Position numbers and translations under genes: made by a program
Shown here: piece by piece, positions 36,771-47,688 of the stretch
Position numbering within the stretch: the first letter of the stretch is position 1
Layout: every line of letters begins with the position of its first letter
Assembly (NCBI GenBank): GCA_020186115.1
Contig: WSYJ01000011.1
Location: forward strand, 1-64,000
Length of the DNA: 64,000 bases
Source of the DNA: Histomonas meleagridis
Taxonomy: Eukaryota > Parabasalia > Tritrichomonadida > Dientamoebidae
Direction of reading: 5' to 3'
The notes under the pieces: generated by a model
Seen by the model: only the letters and a program-made list of their open reading frames with translations
What the model was told of the DNA's origin: nothing
Database searches by the model: none

Positions 36771-37538
36771 ATGGAAACTATAACTATCGAGATAAAGACG
36801 CGTGATAGTTCAATATGTTCATTGACAGTTTCGGGACAAGCAATGACTTTGGAATTAAAGGAAATTCTTGCAAAGAAAATTAAAATTCCTGAAGATCATA
36901 TAAACTTGATATTCAACGGAAAAATTTTAACAGATGAAATTAGCTTGGGGCATTACGGGATAAAGGATGGTTCAATAATTTACGTTGTTGTATCTCAACC
37001 AAAGAAAAAAAGAGTTAAACCTTCTGAATTATACGAAAGCCTTTGCCGTAGTTTATACAAACTATTGTTTTCTTTTAACCCAAAGAATGATGAACTCCTT
37101 GATGAAATTATAGAGTTACTCGACAAACCTATGCTACAAGCATATTCAAGAATCAACCCTGAGTCTCAAATGCTAATGAAGGAAGCATTGCTGATTGTGT
37201 CAAATTTCAAAGAAATAGGGTTCTCTTGTATTGTAAATACAATTGCACAATTAAATGATTTCACAATTTCTAAACTTGAACAGACAGCAGAAGGAATAGA
37301 AACACTCAAAGACTTATTCGGTGTTGACAGTGTTCAAGAAGAATTTGATTTTATTGTTCTTCCAACAAACATTGATTATGAACCTTCAATATCTGAAGAA
37401 CCTTTACCAAACCCTTGGAAAACTCAGAAATGGGTACAATGCAATGAAAACTCAGCAGATAATAATGACCCATCACACTCAAAAAGAATTCATCGAAGAA
37501 AAATTATCAGCACATTAAAAGCAAAATACGCTAGGTAA
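36771..37538 (+). CDS. Ubiquitin-like domain protein (ubiquilin/Dsk2-type N-terminus)
   Basis: 255 aa. Residues 4-75 form a ubiquitin-like fold (LKEILAKKIKIPEDHINLIF, then NGKILTDEISLGHYGIKDGS), closest in feel to the UBL of ubiquilin/Dsk2. There is no C-terminal Gly-Gly, so it is a fixed domain rather than a conjugated modifier. A basic PKKKRV (77-82), resembling a simple nuclear localisation signal, follows. The remaining 170 residues look helical and are not recognised; no UBA domain is visible at the C-terminus, unlike true ubiquilins. A role in handing substrates to the proteasome is inferred from the UBL only. It lies 165 bp downstream of the kinase gene in the same direction. Confidence 0.85.
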   Translation: METITIEIKTRDSSICSLTVSGQAMTLELKEILAKKIKIPEDHINLIFNGKILTDEISLGHYGIKDGSIIYVVVSQPKKKRVKPSELYESLCRSLYKLLFSFNPKNDELLDEIIELLDKPMLQAYSRINPESQMLMKEALLIVSNFKEIGFSCIVNTIAQLNDFTISKLEQTAEGIETLKDLFGVDSVQEEFDFIVLPTNIDYEPSISEEPLPNPWKTQKWVQCNENSADNNDPSHSKRIHRRKIISTLKAKYAR

Positions 37539-38149
37539 GTTTTACCGATGAACTTGAGCCAGGAAATGTATTTAAAAAATTGTTTAATGTTTAATATTTC
37601 TTTATTTTGAGAAAAAGATTTTTAAAATTTTCGAAATAAAAATTAAACGGCTTTACACGCTTCATGTCACTTTTCACACAAAATCAAGTGGCAGGTTAAA
37701 ATAAACCGTCTGATTTATCACAATTTTTATTGTGCACAAACCAAAAAGCTCAAATATAGAATGATTCGTTTTTATGTAATATGATTCATATTTTCATCAT
37801 ATCAAAATAAAAATAAATCATTATTAAAACGATTTGATAATAATCGCATTCATTTGTAAAACGTATTTGCTTAGGTAATAATTAATGGTACTTGAAGTTA
37901 GTAAGCCAGTAAAAACCAATATTGATTGCATTTAAAAAAAAAATTGAAATTAAAAACAGATGACACTTGCTATTGTAATAAAATCGGAATTTGAAATAGT
38001 TCATATAAATCGCAAACTGAATTTGAGTACTATTTAAACTCGTTTGCACATGTTTTGGAAAGGTTTTGAACTTGCAGTATTTCTGAATAATTATGATCGT
38101 TGTGTATACAATTTTCTGAAATGTCCCCATTCAAAATTTTGATCCAGCA
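37539..38149. other. Intergenic, no gene seen
   Basis: AT-rich spacer between the UBL gene and the broken ankyrin locus. It contains TTTACACG followed shortly by ATGTCACTTTT near 37650-37676, similar to a block at 41-58 in the rDNA spacer. The 82-codon minus-strand frame at 37882-38130 has no recognisable features. Confidence 0.6.
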
Positions 38150-40965
38150 ATGGAAAATTTGGAAAACACTTCAGAATTCTCTAAACTATTTACATATGTA
38201 AAAAGTATAATAGATGGCTGTTTGTTGTTAAATCAAGAACAAACAAAGAAATTTCATAATCAAATCAAAACTTTTCTCAATATAATTCACAATGAAAGTA
38301 ATTCCAAACTCATTAATCTTTTTATTCTCTCAATTAATGTTTTAGTTAATCAAAATCGAATGTTAATAAATTTTCACAATTTTCAAAAAACTCAAAGTAA
38401 TTTAATTGATGAAAGAAATCAGTCAAATATTAACTAGATAATGTATCTCATAAAAAGGACAAAAAAACATCTGAAGTAAAAAAATCCCAATTTCAATGGA
38501 TGATAAATATTGAAAATATAATATACAATTTAAATAAATCAAATGTTGATATATCCGTTCATAATACAATGAGTTTATTCCGACGATCTTTTCCATACTC
38601 ATATAATTTAGCAATTTGTCGTTTTGTTTATTATTCTTTTATATCAAGAAAAGAAGACTTTAAAGTTTTCTTTGATTATTTAACACAGATCGAAAAAAAT
38701 GAAAAATTAAAAACAAAAAGTTCACAAATATTTTCTGTTTTCGGTAATTTTTTTAATTAAATGTAATACACAAGAATCAAATTATCTCCTTCAAAAGTTG
38801 ATAGAAGAAGAATTAATTGATCAAGAAATTGTTCAACATAAAGATTCGTTTTATTTTTGTTATTTTAAAACAAAAGAACAAATTAAAAGAAGTAATACTC
38901 TTACACATTATAATCATCCACTTTTTTACAAGAAATTCATTAAAAACATTGATGACCTTTCAAAGAATAATTGGAAACTTCATAAGAAATATGTTAAAGA
39001 AGGAGTTAATCCAAATAAAATATCAAAAATCATTCGAAATGATGAAATCGAAAAACTTCAGAAAATATCATCACAACCAAATTTTGATTTTAACAAAACA
39101 ATTAAACCATCACTTTATGAAAGATGTTCATTTATTAATGAAAAAAATGTCTCATTAATTGATTATGCAGCATTTTTTTCTGCAGAAAAATGTTTTAAAT
39201 ATTTACTTATGAATGATGCAAATGTAAATAACACAGGTAAATATGCAATTGCATGTGGAAACTTAGAAATTATTTATTTATGTGAACAGAATCATACGAA
39301 ATTTGAAGATGTTTATGAAACAGCAATTAAATTCCAAACTTAGAAATGATGTTTTTCATTATTTCTATGAAAAAAATATTATAAAAATTTATTGGAACTG
39401 TATTAGGAATTAAATGTATAAAGTATAATAATTTTGAATTTTTTTCATTTTTAGAAAATGAAGGAATGAAAATTAATTGTTCAATGTTAGAAAATGCTGC
39501 ATTAACAGGATATATATTTCTTGTATTGTATTTACAATATAAAAGTAATATTAAAATTAATATCTTTGACTCGGTTTATGCAGGAAATTTATAATTATTA
39601 AAACATACTGTTCAACATAAGGAAATAGATATCAATATGAAAAACATAAATTAATTATTTTTCGTATTTATTCCGATTAACTAATGTGTTAAATCATTGA
39701 TTTGGCTTTTCTTTTCTTAGTTTCAAACAGCACTTATGTATGCATCTGAAAATGATTATGTTGATATAGTTAAATTACTTTTAGAACAAAAAGGAATTAA
39801 TATTAACGAAGCAAATATATATTTACTATATTTAATATCAGTTAAAATAATTTTTAATTTGTTTTTATAATTTGGTGCTTATTCCAATGATTTGAAACAG
39901 CACTTATGTATGCAACTGATAATGGATATATTGAAGTAGTTAAATCACTACTACAGCAAAAAGAAATAAATATTAATCAAACAAATGTTTATATGTTAAA
40001 TTCGATATTTATTTGAATATTTTTTTTATTTGTTTTATTCATTTGGAATTTAATTCCTTCATTCGAAACATCACTTATATATGCAACTAAAAATAATTAT
40101 TTAGAAATTGTTAAATTACATCTCAAACAAAAAGATATTAATACTAATATAAAAGATGTTTATTAGAACAATTTGATAATCATTATAATAATTTAATGTT
40201 TATTTTATATGTTTGATTTTTATTATAATCATTTTATACAGCATTTATGTACGCAGCTGAAAATGGAAATCTTCAAATTGTCAAATTATTAATTGAACAA
40301 AATGAAAATAATATTAATGAAAAAAATATTTATTATAAAAATTTTGGATATATTTAAATCCTTTTGCATTTATGTTAGATATTTAAAACAGCACTTATGA
40401 ATGCTGCTGAAAATGGTTATTTTGAAATTGTTAAAAAACTTCTTGAACAAAAAGAAATTAATGTTAATATAAAAAACATTTTTTTACTTTATTTGATAAC
40501 AATATTTATTTTATTTATTTGGAATTCATTTTAATGATATAAAACAGCACTTATTTATGCTGCTGAAAATGATCATATTGATATTGTTCGTTTACTTCTT
40601 GAACAAGACGATATTGATATTAATATAAAAGATATTTAATTTTTTTAACATAATATTTATTATAGTAAATTAATATTTATCATTTAAATTTAACATTTAT
40701 TTAAATGATTTGAAACAGCACTTCTTATTGCATATGAAAATAATTACATTGATATCGTTAAGTTACTTCTTGATCAGAAAGGAATTGATGTTAATGCTCA
40801 TAATGATTAATTATTTAATTTCGTATCTATTATAATAATTATGGGTTTGTTTTGTTAATTTGGAATTCATTTTAATGATATAAAACAGTACTTATGTATG
40901 CTGCGGAGAAAAATCACTTTGATAATGTTAAATTACTTCTGAAACATAAATTTGAATTTAAATTC
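38150..40965 (+). pseudogene. Broken ankyrin-repeat gene (locus 1)
   Basis: The remains of one long gene of the trichomonad ankyrin family that has a non-ankyrin N-terminal region. Open pieces: 38150-38437 (N-terminal helical part), 38500-38760 (IENIIYNLNKSNVDISVHNT, homologous to the start of locus 3), and 38798-39343 (the conserved IIRNDEIEKLQKISSQ, LYERCSFIN and LIDYAAFF stretches). Junctions are frameshifts: an extra T in the T-run near 38750 and one base near 39341. From 39727 eight ankyrin modules (TALMYAAENG, IVKLLLEQKE) recur every ~150-172 bp, separated by ~75-bp AT-rich spacers with stops. Probably a pseudogene; an intron-rich gene with base errors is a less likely alternative. Confidence 0.8.
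39727..40965 (+). repeat. ~170-bp modular repeat: ankyrin unit plus AT spacer (locus 1)
   Basis: ACAGCACTTATG-like module starts lie at about 39727, 39897, 40068, 40238, 40387, 40543, 40715 and 40884. Each module has about 94 nt of ankyrin-coding sequence, then a spacer ending in TTTGGAATT...ATAAAACAG or similar. The spacers resemble each other, so the unit that duplicated was ankyrin plus spacer. Confidence 0.75.
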
Positions 40966-41252
40966 ATAATTGTAACAATGTTACTAACATAGGTGCAATC
41001 ACTATGGGTTACATAAATTTGTTATATTGTTTTGTGTTCCAATCATAAATTCAATAAAATAATCTTTATATGTTTTGAATCTATTTCGTTGTTTTTGTAT
41101 TATAAATGATAATTAACAGTATTATTTGATCTATATGTTAGTAGAACAATGGTTGATGTTGTATGGGTTACCGTGATCAAATTTTAATTTTGTTCCTTTC
41201 CTAAAATTAACTTGTCAACGAAGTTTGTGAACTTTTAAAGCGTGCCATTTTA

Positions 41253-43655
41253 ATGGATGAATTTTGGAGAAATATTGGATTTCTTTCAAGTATAAACGAA
41301 AATGAATTTTTATCCGCAACCAATTTTTTCCGAGAATCAATCCAAAATTTTTCATATGGAGAAATTCTTTTTTCTATATTAAATAGTAATGATATTAATT
41401 TTCAAACAAAAATTTTTGCAGCAAATCTTTTGAAGCAATGGTTACACATTCAAATAAAAAATACAAATATAGATCAAATTTTGAATATTAAAAATCATTT
41501 GATTGATATGATATTTCATGATAATCCTTCATACTTCATATTATTTGATATAATTCTTAATATCACAATTTACTTGAAAGGACATTCAGAAGTAAATCAA
41601 ATTTTAGCAATATTTTTTCAAGAAAATACATTTCGTTCAAATCAATATCAAAAATTCAAAATTTTATTTATATATGAAATCATGAAAGCTAATGAAGAAT
41701 ACATTAATTTTAATGAGTTATATCCTTTTTTCTTTAATTATTTTTCAAGTTTTCTTGTGAATATTGATAATAACATAACTTTTTTTCTTTATCTCCTAAA
41801 AACTTTTTGTATATTTTTTTATCATATAAATATTGGTAATGATCATTTACTTATGTTAATAAAATTAATTTTTGAAATATTAACTAAAAATTATATAAAT
41901 GATTCACATTTAATTGGATATAATTGTCGATTATTTCTTTCGTTATATAAAAATCGAAATTATTCCGATTTCATAATGCAATTTATACCACAATTTATAA
42001 ATATTTTAGTTACATTAACAACATTTTATCTTAACGATGATTATATTTTATTCCAAATATTACATTGTTTTCATATATTTTATATATCACCAAATATTTT
42101 AGAGTTATGTTTTAAAGTTGTTGAATTAACACAACAAAACATTTCCGATTTTAATGATAATCCTTTCATATTTTATTATGAAATATATTCTTCGTTTTCT
42201 ACTAAAACTATTAATCCTCGAAATTATATACATTGTATAATTAAGGAAATTATTATGCAAAACCCAAATTTATTAAATGTTTTGTTGAATTTGCCTTTTA
42301 ATGAGCCTTCGTTAAGAATTATGTCGAATTTGTTTGATTTGTTTTTAAAATATAACTTAAAAAATGAGTTTCATGTTTGGTGTTTAAATGCTATTTCTAA
42401 CTGCTTGAAAAATGAAATTGAAATTTCTTCTGCTTTAAATTTGATTTATCGTGTGAATATTATTTTTGAGAGTTTTGAAGAAATTAATAAAATTAAAGAG
42501 TTAATTTTCTTGGTAAAAAACTCAAATAATATAATTATAAATATTTTTATTTGTAAATTAATAAGAATAAATAATTTCTTTATTGAAGAGTTTGTTCCTC
42601 ATTTAATCACATTTTTGCCTTTTGATTTAACTAATAATACATTAAAAACATTAAAAGTAATAATAAAAGCACAAAATAATTCGTTTCATAATTATTATTC
42701 TTTTTTAATTCCACAAATAATAAAAATGTTTTCAATTAAAATTTTAGAGTATAAAAATAGTTATAATGAAGATATATTACAACATATTATATATTTTATA
42801 GAAATTATTAATAATTTTATTGAGCATATCGAAATATTAAAAGAATTATTTCCATTAATCATTGAATTAATTCATTTCGAAGTTGATGATGAAAATTATT
42901 GGGAAACATTATCGAATTTATTATTAAATATTATCAAAAACAAAAACTTTTCAAATGAAATATTTAATGAACTAATTATAACATTACAAAGCAATCAAAC
43001 TTTTATTGATAATTTCGAATATACATATTTACCAATTATTAGTTTCATATCATGTTCACCTGAAATGTTTTTAACTTTTGATATTTCGAATTTGTTGTGT
43101 TTTCTATGTTTTAATATTCTTGAGAACTATTCGACATGTGTTCTTTATTGTTGTGATATAATATCTTTTATAATACAAATTGATCAAAGAATTGATCCAA
43201 AAATAATTATCGAACAAATTCAAAGTATAATACAAAGTATTAATGAAACGCCAATTTTGCAAATTGGTATTGTCGAAATATTTTCATCGATTATATATCG
43301 ATTTAATTATAATTTCGATATAAATTTGTTTTTCCAAATAATTGATTCGAATTATTTAATTAGACTTTATGATAAGCGTTTAGTAGAAATTGCGTTGTTT
43401 AAACTTTCGGATAATTATCCAAATTTAAAATATCAAATTTTTGAAAAAATTATTTTGTTGTTAGAAAGTGAAAAAGAACAAAAATTAAATCAAATTAATG
43501 AGGTAAATATACCAATTTCGATAATAGAGACAGCAAAGGAATATCCGTTTTTGGCACCAATTCAATCTGTAGAATTTATTTCGTATTTAATGGAAAAAAT
43601 TCAAATGTTTCCTGAACTAGAAAATAGACTTAGAAATATAATAAATTATATATAA
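41253..43655 (+). CDS. HEAT-like helical-repeat protein, probable importin-beta/exportin family karyopherin
   Basis: 800 aa of almost continuous amphipathic helices with no catalytic motif. The N-terminal stretch (about 18-66: SATNFFRESIQNF, then FQTKIFAANLLKQWL) has the pattern of the importin-beta N-terminal region, in which a first HEAT pair is followed by aromatic-Ala-Ala-xx-Leu-(K/R). Length and lack of other domains fit a transportin-3/importin-13-like receptor that carries cargo through nuclear pores under Ran control. The sequence is rich in Ile, Asn, Phe and Tyr, reflecting A/T-rich codons, which lowers certainty. The start follows GCCATTTTA directly. The stop is TAAA, as for the kinase gene. 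Family assignment is inference; a HEAT/ARM solenoid is well supported. Confidence 0.6.
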   Translation: MDEFWRNIGFLSSINENEFLSATNFFRESIQNFSYGEILFSILNSNDINFQTKIFAANLLKQWLHIQIKNTNIDQILNIKNHLIDMIFHDNPSYFILFDIILNITIYLKGHSEVNQILAIFFQENTFRSNQYQKFKILFIYEIMKANEEYINFNELYPFFFNYFSSFLVNIDNNITFFLYLLKTFCIFFYHINIGNDHLLMLIKLIFEILTKNYINDSHLIGYNCRLFLSLYKNRNYSDFIMQFIPQFINILVTLTTFYLNDDYILFQILHCFHIFYISPNILELCFKVVELTQQNISDFNDNPFIFYYEIYSSFSTKTINPRNYIHCIIKEIIMQNPNLLNVLLNLPFNEPSLRIMSNLFDLFLKYNLKNEFHVWCLNAISNCLKNEIEISSALNLIYRVNIIFESFEEINKIKELIFLVKNSNNIIINIFICKLIRINNFFIEEFVPHLITFLPFDLTNNTLKTLKVIIKAQNNSFHNYYSFLIPQIIKMFSIKILEYKNSYNEDILQHIIYFIEIINNFIEHIEILKELFPLIIELIHFEVDDENYWETLSNLLLNIIKNKNFSNEIFNELIITLQSNQTFIDNFEYTYLPIISFISCSPEMFLTFDISNLLCFLCFNILENYSTCVLYCCDIISFIIQIDQRIDPKIIIEQIQSIIQSINETPILQIGIVEIFSSIIYRFNYNFDINLFFQIIDSNYLIRLYDKRLVEIALFKLSDNYPNLKYQIFEKIILLLESEKEQKLNQINEVNIPISIIETAKEYPFLAPIQSVEFISYLMEKIQMFPELENRLRNIINYI

Positions 43656-44110
43656 ACAACACATATTTTATTAAATTCTTTTATTTTTTTAGGTGTTGCG
43701 TGTGTATGTTACACTAATTTGATGGGATATATGATACGGATGCTTTTGTGCGATGCTTTTGTCTTTGTAATATTTTCATTAACACTTTGTGTTACACACA
43801 TTAAACTCGAGACAACAGATCGATTAATTTTTCAGCCGAGGAACATTATTAAGGGGAATTACGACATTTTAAAATGTTGTTTTCATGATTACATCATAAG
43901 TGAAATTAATAAAATTTTCATTATTTATTGAATATATCTCACAGACGATAAATTACATGTTTATTTCACACACAAAACGTATTATCGAATGTTCTTATTT
44001 TATTTTAATGCGACGCTGATTTTGCATTGAAATAATTCGTTGATGTGAACTGAAATGATGCTGACGAAAAACAAATAAAATCAATTTATACTTTTTATTC
44101 TAAAAATATT
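43656..44110. other. Intergenic between convergent genes
   Basis: Separates the HEAT gene (plus) from the DP gene (minus). A 70-codon plus-strand frame (43719-43931) starts with a hydrophobic stretch (CDAFVFVIFSLTLCVTHI) that could be a membrane segment, but nothing else supports it. Otherwise nothing is recognised. Confidence 0.5.
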
Positions 44111-44794
44111 TTAATTTGCACATTCGCTGTTTGATTCATCGATCAAAAGTTTCGCTCCATATTTGTACAATTCTGGAGAAAGGGATAGAAGTTGTCTGAT
44201 CTTATCTTTCGGGAATCTGAGTTTTTTCAGTATATCTGATGGCGAAAGGAATATCAATGGCATTTTGGACCGAATTTCAAGTTCGCTATGATTAAATGTA
44301 TGAGTTAACGCAGCTTGATTAGAATCTCTTATGCCAATGATAATGGTGGGAAAATGTATGGCATTCGGCGGTGGAGTACGATTGAAGTTACGTTGAATTA
44401 ATAACTTATAATATGTTAATAAGCGAATTTTCTCTGATAAAGTTTTTTCCTTTTCTTCTAGATCTTTTTCACCAGGCGGCATGTTGGGAGCTATTGGAAT
44501 TGGTGTTGGAATATATGGATTGTTACCATTCCAAATAATTTGTTTTCCAACTTTATCTATTAAACGTGCAGCTGATAATACATTAATAACATCGTAAATT
44601 CTTCGGCGAATTGTGTCTTGCCCTTTTAAATTTGGCTCTGTACCCATAAAACGATTGATAAGAACAGTTGCTATATCTTCTGATGTTGATTTTTTAAGTT
44701 CTTGTATAACTTCCAAAGTTTGTGGTGAAAGAGCCTTCAGTGAAAGTCGTTGTGTGTTTGATTGCGTTCCGCCTTTTTGGTTCGTTTGGATCAT
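44111..44794 (-). CDS. DP-type transcription factor (E2F dimerisation partner)
   Basis: 227 aa from the chosen ATG. A winged-helix DNA-binding domain (about 15-85) contains GQDTIRRRIYDVINVLSAAR and then IDKVGKQIIWNG; the RRRxYD core is the E2F/DP signature and the surrounding residues fit DP rather than E2F. It is followed by a leucine-rich dimerisation helix (EKDLEEKEKTLSEKIRLL, KLLIQRN) and a PPPNAIHFPTIIIGI stretch, as in the DP C-terminal region. DP binds DNA as a dimer with E2F to control cell-cycle genes; no E2F gene is in the window. Two upstream in-frame ATGs (44893 and farther) are possible; the first of these adds a hydrophobic stretch not expected in DP. A GGGGCACCCC element sits at 45001-45010. 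Confidence 0.92.
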   Translation of the reverse strand: MIQTNQKGGTQSNTQRLSLKALSPQTLEVIQELKKSTSEDIATVLINRFMGTEPNLKGQDTIRRRIYDVINVLSAARLIDKVGKQIIWNGNNPYIPTPIPIAPNMPPGEKDLEEKEKTLSEKIRLLTYYKLLIQRNFNRTPPPNAIHFPTIIIGIRDSNQAALTHTFNHSELEIRSKMPLIFLSPSDILKKLRFPKDKIRQLLSLSPELYKYGAKLLIDESNSECAN

Positions 44795-45042
44795 TTTTAG
44801 CTTCAAACACAATTCCACTTTTTTAAAAACAGTGAAAACTATATTCAGTACTTTACAGAGCGGTTTCTCAGGTTCTTTGGTGTGAATACTCATTAAACAA
44901 ATTTTATTGTTTAAACAATACACGACAAAACGAAAGCAAAATCGTTTCAGTAGCATAATTGGCATTATGAATATTTTGGAGTATTGAAGAAATAAAATTT
45001 GGGGCACCCCAAATTCTTTTTGACAAATAAACGGTCGTTTAA

Positions 45043-45816
45043 TTATTTCTTTGAAGTGTGTTCGGCTTTGGACAAAACTTCAAGCATCATGCCGCAAAGA
45101 AGGGCGAGGTTACTTTGCTCTTCTGTTGCAATAGCTTCCTTGTTTTCATTTGGATCCTTGTGAGAGAACCACTGGGAAATTGTTGAGCATTCACGAACTA
45201 TAACAGGATCAAACGGTGCTTCTTTGTTTAAAACTTTGATAAGATATCTTTGGATCTCTGCTAAGTTAGTATCTAAGGCTTTGAAGGCATCTGCTGTGAA
45301 TTCAATTTGGGATTCAGCATCACCTTCTGCTTGTAACTGCATCATAGCAATACGTTCACCAAGTTCAGATTCATAGTTATAGTCAACGGGAATACTTTTG
45401 TTACCTTCAATAAGGAAAACATTGATCATTTGTTCATTTTCTTTGTTGAAATTAATTCGAAGTAAACATTCCATATTATCAGCATCGCTAATGATAGATT
45501 GGAGTTTGTCAATTTCATCTTGTGGGTAATCTTGACTTACAAACCATCCTATAGGTGTTTCAAATGGAAAAACCTTATTTCTAACTTTGTACATTGTATT
45601 GTAAACTTCCTTATCAAGTTCTAACTTTCCGTCCTCTTTGACGTTTATCTTTATTTCAAATGCACTATTAACTTCGATTTTGCCTGAATCATATGATCCA
45701 AGAAGAATTCCGCATGCATATTTAATAGGAGGATTCATGAAGGGAATACGGTTTGCGTGATCAGATATAACAAACATTGCATGTGGATGAAGGGATACAG
45801 TTATGTTGTTGTTCAT
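45043..45816 (-). CDS. MPN-domain protein without JAMM motif (CSN6 or eIF3f type)
   Basis: 257 aa. The N-terminal MPN domain (about 5-140) begins VSLHPHAMFVISDHANR, with CGILLGSYDSGKIEVNSAFE and a PIGWFVSQ strand. The zinc-binding His-x-His...Ser-xx-Asp motif of active JAMM proteases is absent: no histidine follows GWF. It should therefore be a structural MPN subunit. ISDH at 17-20 resembles CSN6 of the COP9 signalosome; eIF3f of translation initiation factor 3 is the other candidate. The C-terminal 110 residues are helical (ALDTNLAEIQRYLIKVL), as in the assembly helices of both complexes. The gene lies upstream of DP on the same strand. Confidence 0.85.
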   Translation of the reverse strand: MNNNITVSLHPHAMFVISDHANRIPFMNPPIKYACGILLGSYDSGKIEVNSAFEIKINVKEDGKLELDKEVYNTMYKVRNKVFPFETPIGWFVSQDYPQDEIDKLQSIISDADNMECLLRINFNKENEQMINVFLIEGNKSIPVDYNYESELGERIAMMQLQAEGDAESQIEFTADAFKALDTNLAEIQRYLIKVLNKEAPFDPVIVRECSTISQWFSHKDPNENKEAIATEEQSNLALLCGMMLEVLSKAEHTSKK

Positions 45817-46303
45817 TTCCAGCTGGAAAATATGACATAAAAAGTGACATCACTAAATGCCAAAACTACTGACATGCTAAATGAAATTATATTCAAACCA
45901 AATCCAACGATAGAATAAAATGAATAAAAAATCATCGTATTTATATTTAAAAACTGAAATGACTATCAAGGAAATAAGCATTTGTTAAAATATTCAATAG
46001 CTTAAAATCTGAATGAAAAAAAAAAAAATTTTCTCAGATGAAAAGACTTGTAAAATTAGAGAAAAATACTATCATTTATTAAGTCCTTTATTTATAAAAC
46101 TATTTGATATCTTGAAAAAATGTTTCGGATTAACTTCTTCTTCAAACCTCAAAAATATCTTGAATGGTGGGCATATTATCCCGGTGAATGTCTTACCGAA
46201 AACCAGTTACCACTGTTAAATAGATAATTGACAATTTCTGTTTATCTTATCAATTGTATCAGATTTTTCTGTTGCCTTGCTTTAGATGATCATGCATCAT
46301 CAC
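45817..46303. other. Intergenic between divergent genes
   Basis: Separates the MPN gene (minus) from the Rab copy (plus). AAAAAGTGACATCAC lies just upstream of the MPN start (45840-45854). Two short plus-strand frames (46013-46219 and 46228-46428) show no family features; the second runs into the inverted duplicate, where its reading frame has no counterpart. Confidence 0.55.
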
Positions 46304-47688
46304 CAGCCACAAAGATTGTTCTTTCGCTTCTTTTCCTTATTATTTTCTGCCGATTTCATTTGAAATTTCATATTTTGTTTTTTGTGATGTACAGCCTAGG
46401 GGTAATAGAAGAATTCTCGCGGCTGTAATGACTTATCTAAAATCAATCATGAGTTAAACAACAAACTGGTTAAAAAACTTTTTTAAAATTTACTTCAAAA
46501 CCGCTGATAACGATCAAGATGTATTCAACCCCCAAAATATTTTGTCAAAATTTTATTGTTTTTGCCATCAAATGTCATTTAAAAAGTTTTATTTTTTTTT
46601 GAATTTTTTTTGTGAGATATTTAATCGTTTATTTTTCAATTGGCTAAGAATGGCAAAATTTAAACCAGATTTTATAATGGCTCGCAACATGAAAATCTCA
46701 ATTGTAGGTGAAACTGGTGTTGGTAAATCTGCAATTGTAAACCGTTTTGTTTATGGTGTCTTCAATCAAAATTTACCCCAAAATGAAGGTGGCGCTTTTT
46801 TTCACCAAACAAATGAACATTGATGGACAAATAGTTAATATGGCGATATGGGATACAGCAGGACAAGAACAATTCAGGACACTTGCACCAATGTATTATA
46901 CAGATGCTCAAGCTGTTATAATTGTTTTTAGCGTTGGAAATCCTAACCCATCAGTCAACACAAGCAAATCTTCTTTTGAAGCTATAGACTTCTGGTACAA
47001 TCAAATTAGAGATCATAACAATGAGGCACTTATAATTTTATGTGGAAGTATGGATGACTTAGAACAACGTGAAATCACGTTTAACGAAGGAGAACTAAAA
47101 GCAAAGACACTTCCAGACTTTGTTGACTACTTTGAAACAAGTTCTCTGAACGGTGATGGAATTGAAGCAATGTTTCAGTCTATCGCAGAGAAATGTGTTG
47201 CCTCATGCACATCAGACCCAAAAACTATAAAACTGTGTAGAAGTTATGATGTTAACAGCGATCCAGCTGCATATAAAAACGTCCAGGGCTGCCGTTGTTG
47301 ATATGTGCTTACCAAGCCGTTTGTTTTTTGTAAGTAAAACCGTTAATTTTTGTGATAAAACCTTTTCAAATTTCCCCTTAAGACGATTATTTTTGACTCA
47401 AAAACAAAATGTTTTGGCACTTTTGAATGAATGTAGTAAAATTACTTCTTGCATCACAAATAGCAATATCAATGTTATTTATTTGTTTCGTGGTTCCAAT
47501 TGATTGAGAGATGAAAAAGACGAAATGTGATGTAAAATAGCTGAAATGGAGTATAATAAGCACAGAAATTAAATTATATATAAATCGATTTTTCAGTGAG
47601 ATACGATCACAACCTCAGGGGTAGGTTGGAATGCAATTGAATAGTTTACATCGAAATTGAATGATTTTTGAGGATTTCAGGGTGTCCC
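46304..47688 (+). repeat. Inverted duplication, left arm (carries Rab copy A)
   Basis: Matches the reverse complement of 62668-64000. The shared segment includes the Rab gene plus several hundred bases on each side (for example CAGCCTAGGGGTAATAGAAG upstream and GGGGTAGGTTGGAATGCAAT downstream). Homology ends near 47688. The match reaches the right edge of the window, so the duplicate is longer than what is seen. Confidence 0.9.
46650..47301 (+). pseudogene. Rab5-like small GTPase, copy A, one-base frameshift
   Basis: Nearly identical to the intact gene at 63021-63671. A run of seven Ts at 46796-46802 replaces six Ts in the intact copy and shifts the frame after GGAFF (residue ~51). Upstream of the shift is GETGVGKS (20-27); downstream, in the other frame, are WDTAGQE, ETSSLNG and the C-terminal GCRC. 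Only a few amino acids differ otherwise (for example K/R, N/D, A/T), so the break is recent or is a homopolymer sequencing error. If real, the product is truncated before switch II. Confidence 0.85.

Noticed and set aside
43719-43931. 70-codon plus-strand ORF after the HEAT gene
   Set aside because: Only a possible hydrophobic stretch; no family match, and it lies in a short intergenic region.
44893-45007. Longer N-terminus for the DP protein
   Set aside because: The farthest start is GTG and the added residues are hydrophobic, unlike DP proteins; the extension from 44893 remains possible but is not preferred.
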